A stretch of DNA of 33,782 nucleotides from Alphaproteobacteria bacterium (lineage in GTDB: Bacteria > Pseudomonadota > Alphaproteobacteria > Rs-D84). The stretch covers positions 1 to 33,782 of the forward strand of contig JAEEQU010000002.1 in NCBI GenBank assembly GCA_016285415.1, written 5' to 3'. The notes below the pieces were generated by a model. It ran no database searches, had not been told where the DNA came from, and saw only the letters and a list, made by a program, of their open reading frames with translations. A program made the translations under genes and the position numbers. Positions 32,308 through 33,782 of this stretch are shown piece by piece. Within the stretch, counting starts at the first letter, position 1. Every line of letters starts with the position of its first letter.

Positions 32308-33782
32308 TTATTCTTTACGAATCGGATATTTACCATCAATTAGATTCTTGCGAACGACGTGATGTTTTACCTTTTGCGTACTGGTCATCGGCAAATCTTC
32401 GGTTGTCATCGCAAAGTGCGTCACCCATTTATAAGATGCGACCTTTTTGTTTGCTGCGGCGACCGCTGCGGACAATTTTTCCATTGTCATGCCCTCTTCT
32501 ACGCTAAACACACCATACGAAACGGTTTTATCTTTGATTTTATGTTCAAACACCGCAACATTTTTAACCCCCGGAATAGTTATGAACAATCCTTCTAATT
32601 CGTCTGGGTAGACATTTTTACCACTGTCCAAAACAATCACTTGTTTTTTACGACCGGCAAAATGCAATTCACCGTTTTTATCCATTGATACCATATCACC
32701 GGTATTAAAGAACCCGCGTTCATCAAATACATCCTTGTTGGCTTCTTCATTATTCATATATCCACCAAAGACCTGATTCCCCTTTAACCATAAAATGCCA
32801 ACCCCATCTGCATTTTTATCACGAATTTCAACAACGTTATTTGATGTTGGCCCACCAAACGCAAACGGCACACGACCCTTGCATGGTTTGGAAATACAGA
32901 TTGGTCCAACGGTTTCGGTCATACCATACCCTTGGATAAATCCAAGCCCCAGTGATACAAAGAAATTTTCAATTTCTGGTTTTGTTGCCGCACCACCCGC
33001 AACCAACAGTTTTGCACGTCCACCAAAGATATCCAAAATTGGTTGCTTTACTTTATCAACAAGTTTGCCCAAACCGATCTTGCTTAACAATTTTTGATGT
33101 TTCATTATAAACGAGAACAAGAACCATTTATGCTTTGCCTTGATTCCGTCAATAATTTTGTTGCGGAAAACTTCAAACAACCGTGGAACCGCCGGAATGA
33201 CATGCGGACGATATTTTTTGAAATCCGCCATCAATTCTTTTGGGTTAATTGTTGGCTGAAGCAAAACACCTGCACCATATTGCACTGTTGCCAAAACTTC
33301 TACGGCAAACCCGAATACGTGATACATCGGCAAGAACCCATACAAAATATCACCTGAGGTAATATATTCACGCATATCCAACAAAGATTTTGCACACTCT
33401 GTTAAATTATAATGTGTCAGTGGTACAACCTTTGGTGTACCGGTTGACCCTGATGTAAATGATAATGTTGCAATTTCCGAATCTGGCAAATCTGCCGGTT
33501 TAAGTTTCGGATTTACATCCCCATCATCCGCCGTAATATCAATAAATGTGAAATTATCTGTCTTGTAAAAGAACGATTTTTCCGCACAAACAAATTTGCA
33601 CTTGGTTATTTTCGCCATATTGTCATATTCAAATGGCGTTAAGTTGGTATCCAGTAATAAAACCTTGCCACCCAAAAACCAAATTGCAAATAACGTTATT
33701 GGAAATGCGGGAATATTATGTGACAAAATACCAACAACATCGCCCGATTTCACCCCCGCATCATGCAATGTCGCCGCACGAC
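32308..33782 (-). CDS. AMP-dependent acyl-CoA synthetase-like ligase (5' end outside window)
   Basis: Adenylate-forming enzymes activate a carboxylate with ATP and usually pass it to CoA. About 490 residues are visible. The P-loop reads FTSGSTGTPK, followed by GYGMTETVGP, FNTGDMV and GRKKQVIVLDSGKNVYPDELE, and a near-C-terminal TSTQKVKHH keeps the catalytic Lys. This order is typical of long-chain fatty-acid or related CoA ligases. The reading frame stays open to the window edge, upstream of a TTG at 33766-33768, and those residues (RAATLHDAGVKSGD) fit the family, so the true start lies beyond 33782. The substrate is unknown; a fused acyltransferase upstream cannot be excluded. Confidence 0.88.
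   Translation of the reverse strand, partial: RAATLHDAGVKSGDVVGILSHNIPAFPITLFAIWFLGGKVLLLDTNLTPFEYDNMAKITKCKFVCAEKSFFYKTDNFTFIDITADDGDVNPKLKPADLPDSEIATLSFTSGSTGTPKVVPLTHYNLTECAKSLLDMREYITSGDILYGFLPMYHVFGFAVEVLATVQYGAGVLLQPTINPKELMADFKKYRPHVIPAVPRLFEVFRNKIIDGIKAKHKWFLFSFIMKHQKLLSKIGLGKLVDKVKQPILDIFGGRAKLLVAGGAATKPEIENFFVSLGLGFIQGYGMTETVGPICISKPCKGRVPFAFGGPTSNNVVEIRDKNADGVGILWLKGNQVFGGYMNNEEANKDVFDERGFFNTGDMVSMDKNGELHFAGRKKQVIVLDSGKNVYPDELEGLFITIPGVKNVAVFEHKIKDKTVSYGVFSVEEGMTMEKLSAAVAAANKKVASYKWVTHFAMTTEDLPMTSTQKVKHHVVRKNLIDGKYPIRKE

Noticed and set aside
1..33782. tRNA genes, CRISPR arrays, insertion sequences or attachment sites
   Set aside because: No cloverleaf-like sequences, regular repeats, transposase genes or flanking duplications were seen; XerD is the chromosomal housekeeping type, not a phage integrase.

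Overview
The window is a dense stretch of chromosome from a low-GC Gram-negative bacterium, most likely an uncultured alphaproteobacterium. A Gram-negative proteobacterial cell plan is supported by SecB, the YajC/SecD/SecF operon, an LptF/LptG permease, lipoprotein MltA, an outer-membrane barrel protein and BipA. The alphaproteobacterial placement rests mainly on a small zinc-motif plus J-domain protein (13027-13521) of a type I know from alphaproteobacterial genomes, together with a MutL that carries the endonuclease motif. Order-level placement (for example an RF32-like gut lineage) is only inference. TGA is used as a normal stop codon. I count 35 protein genes. I see no tRNA, rRNA, CRISPR array, insertion sequence or prophage, and no gene-free stretch reaches 300 bases.

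Layout. Positions 3-10842 are all on the minus strand. In transcription order they are greA-mutL, then yajC-secD-secF, an S41-like PDZ protein and a PAP2 phosphatase, then ftsK, then an outer-membrane barrel gene with its own promoter. Positions 10950-15788 run on the plus strand: an LPS-export permease, a 43-residue membrane microprotein, xerD, the J-domain protein, trxB and serS, ending in a strong terminator. Two unrecognised genes (15818-16853, minus) and typA (17001-18839, plus) diverge from a shared promoter region.

Positions 18883-24128 form a surface-glycan island of two converging operons. The plus operon holds an RgpF-like protein, a glycosyltransferase and a Stealth phosphotransferase. 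The minus operon holds a Caps_synth-type transferase, a GT2 transferase and a NUDIX protein, and it lies directly downstream of recA. Next come an MFS transporter and secB (minus), then mltA-dciA-like-ruvC (plus), a small unknown gene with a near-perfect promoter, yebC (minus), ruvA-mnmE (plus) and a 5'-truncated acyl-CoA synthetase-like gene (minus) that runs off the right edge.

How the genes work together. Protein export (SecB, SecDF-YajC), envelope building (LptF/G, MltA, PAP2, glycosyltransferases), chromosome segregation and recombination (FtsK, XerD, RecA, RuvA, RuvC, MutL, DciA-like) and translation or tRNA quality (SerS, BipA, MnmE) dominate. FtsK and XerD normally cooperate in dimer resolution at dif, and both are here although not adjacent. 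RuvA and RuvC are present but RuvB is not.

The best leads are these: an S41 protease homologue that has lost both catalytic residues; a recurring TTGCAA -35-like hexamer, including one palindrome apparently shared by divergent promoters; a probable leaderless start for the glycan operon; RecA with two unusual His replacements; a low-complexity N-terminal segment on the barrel protein; and several unknown small genes. I did not find a clearly new multi-gene defence or mobile system.
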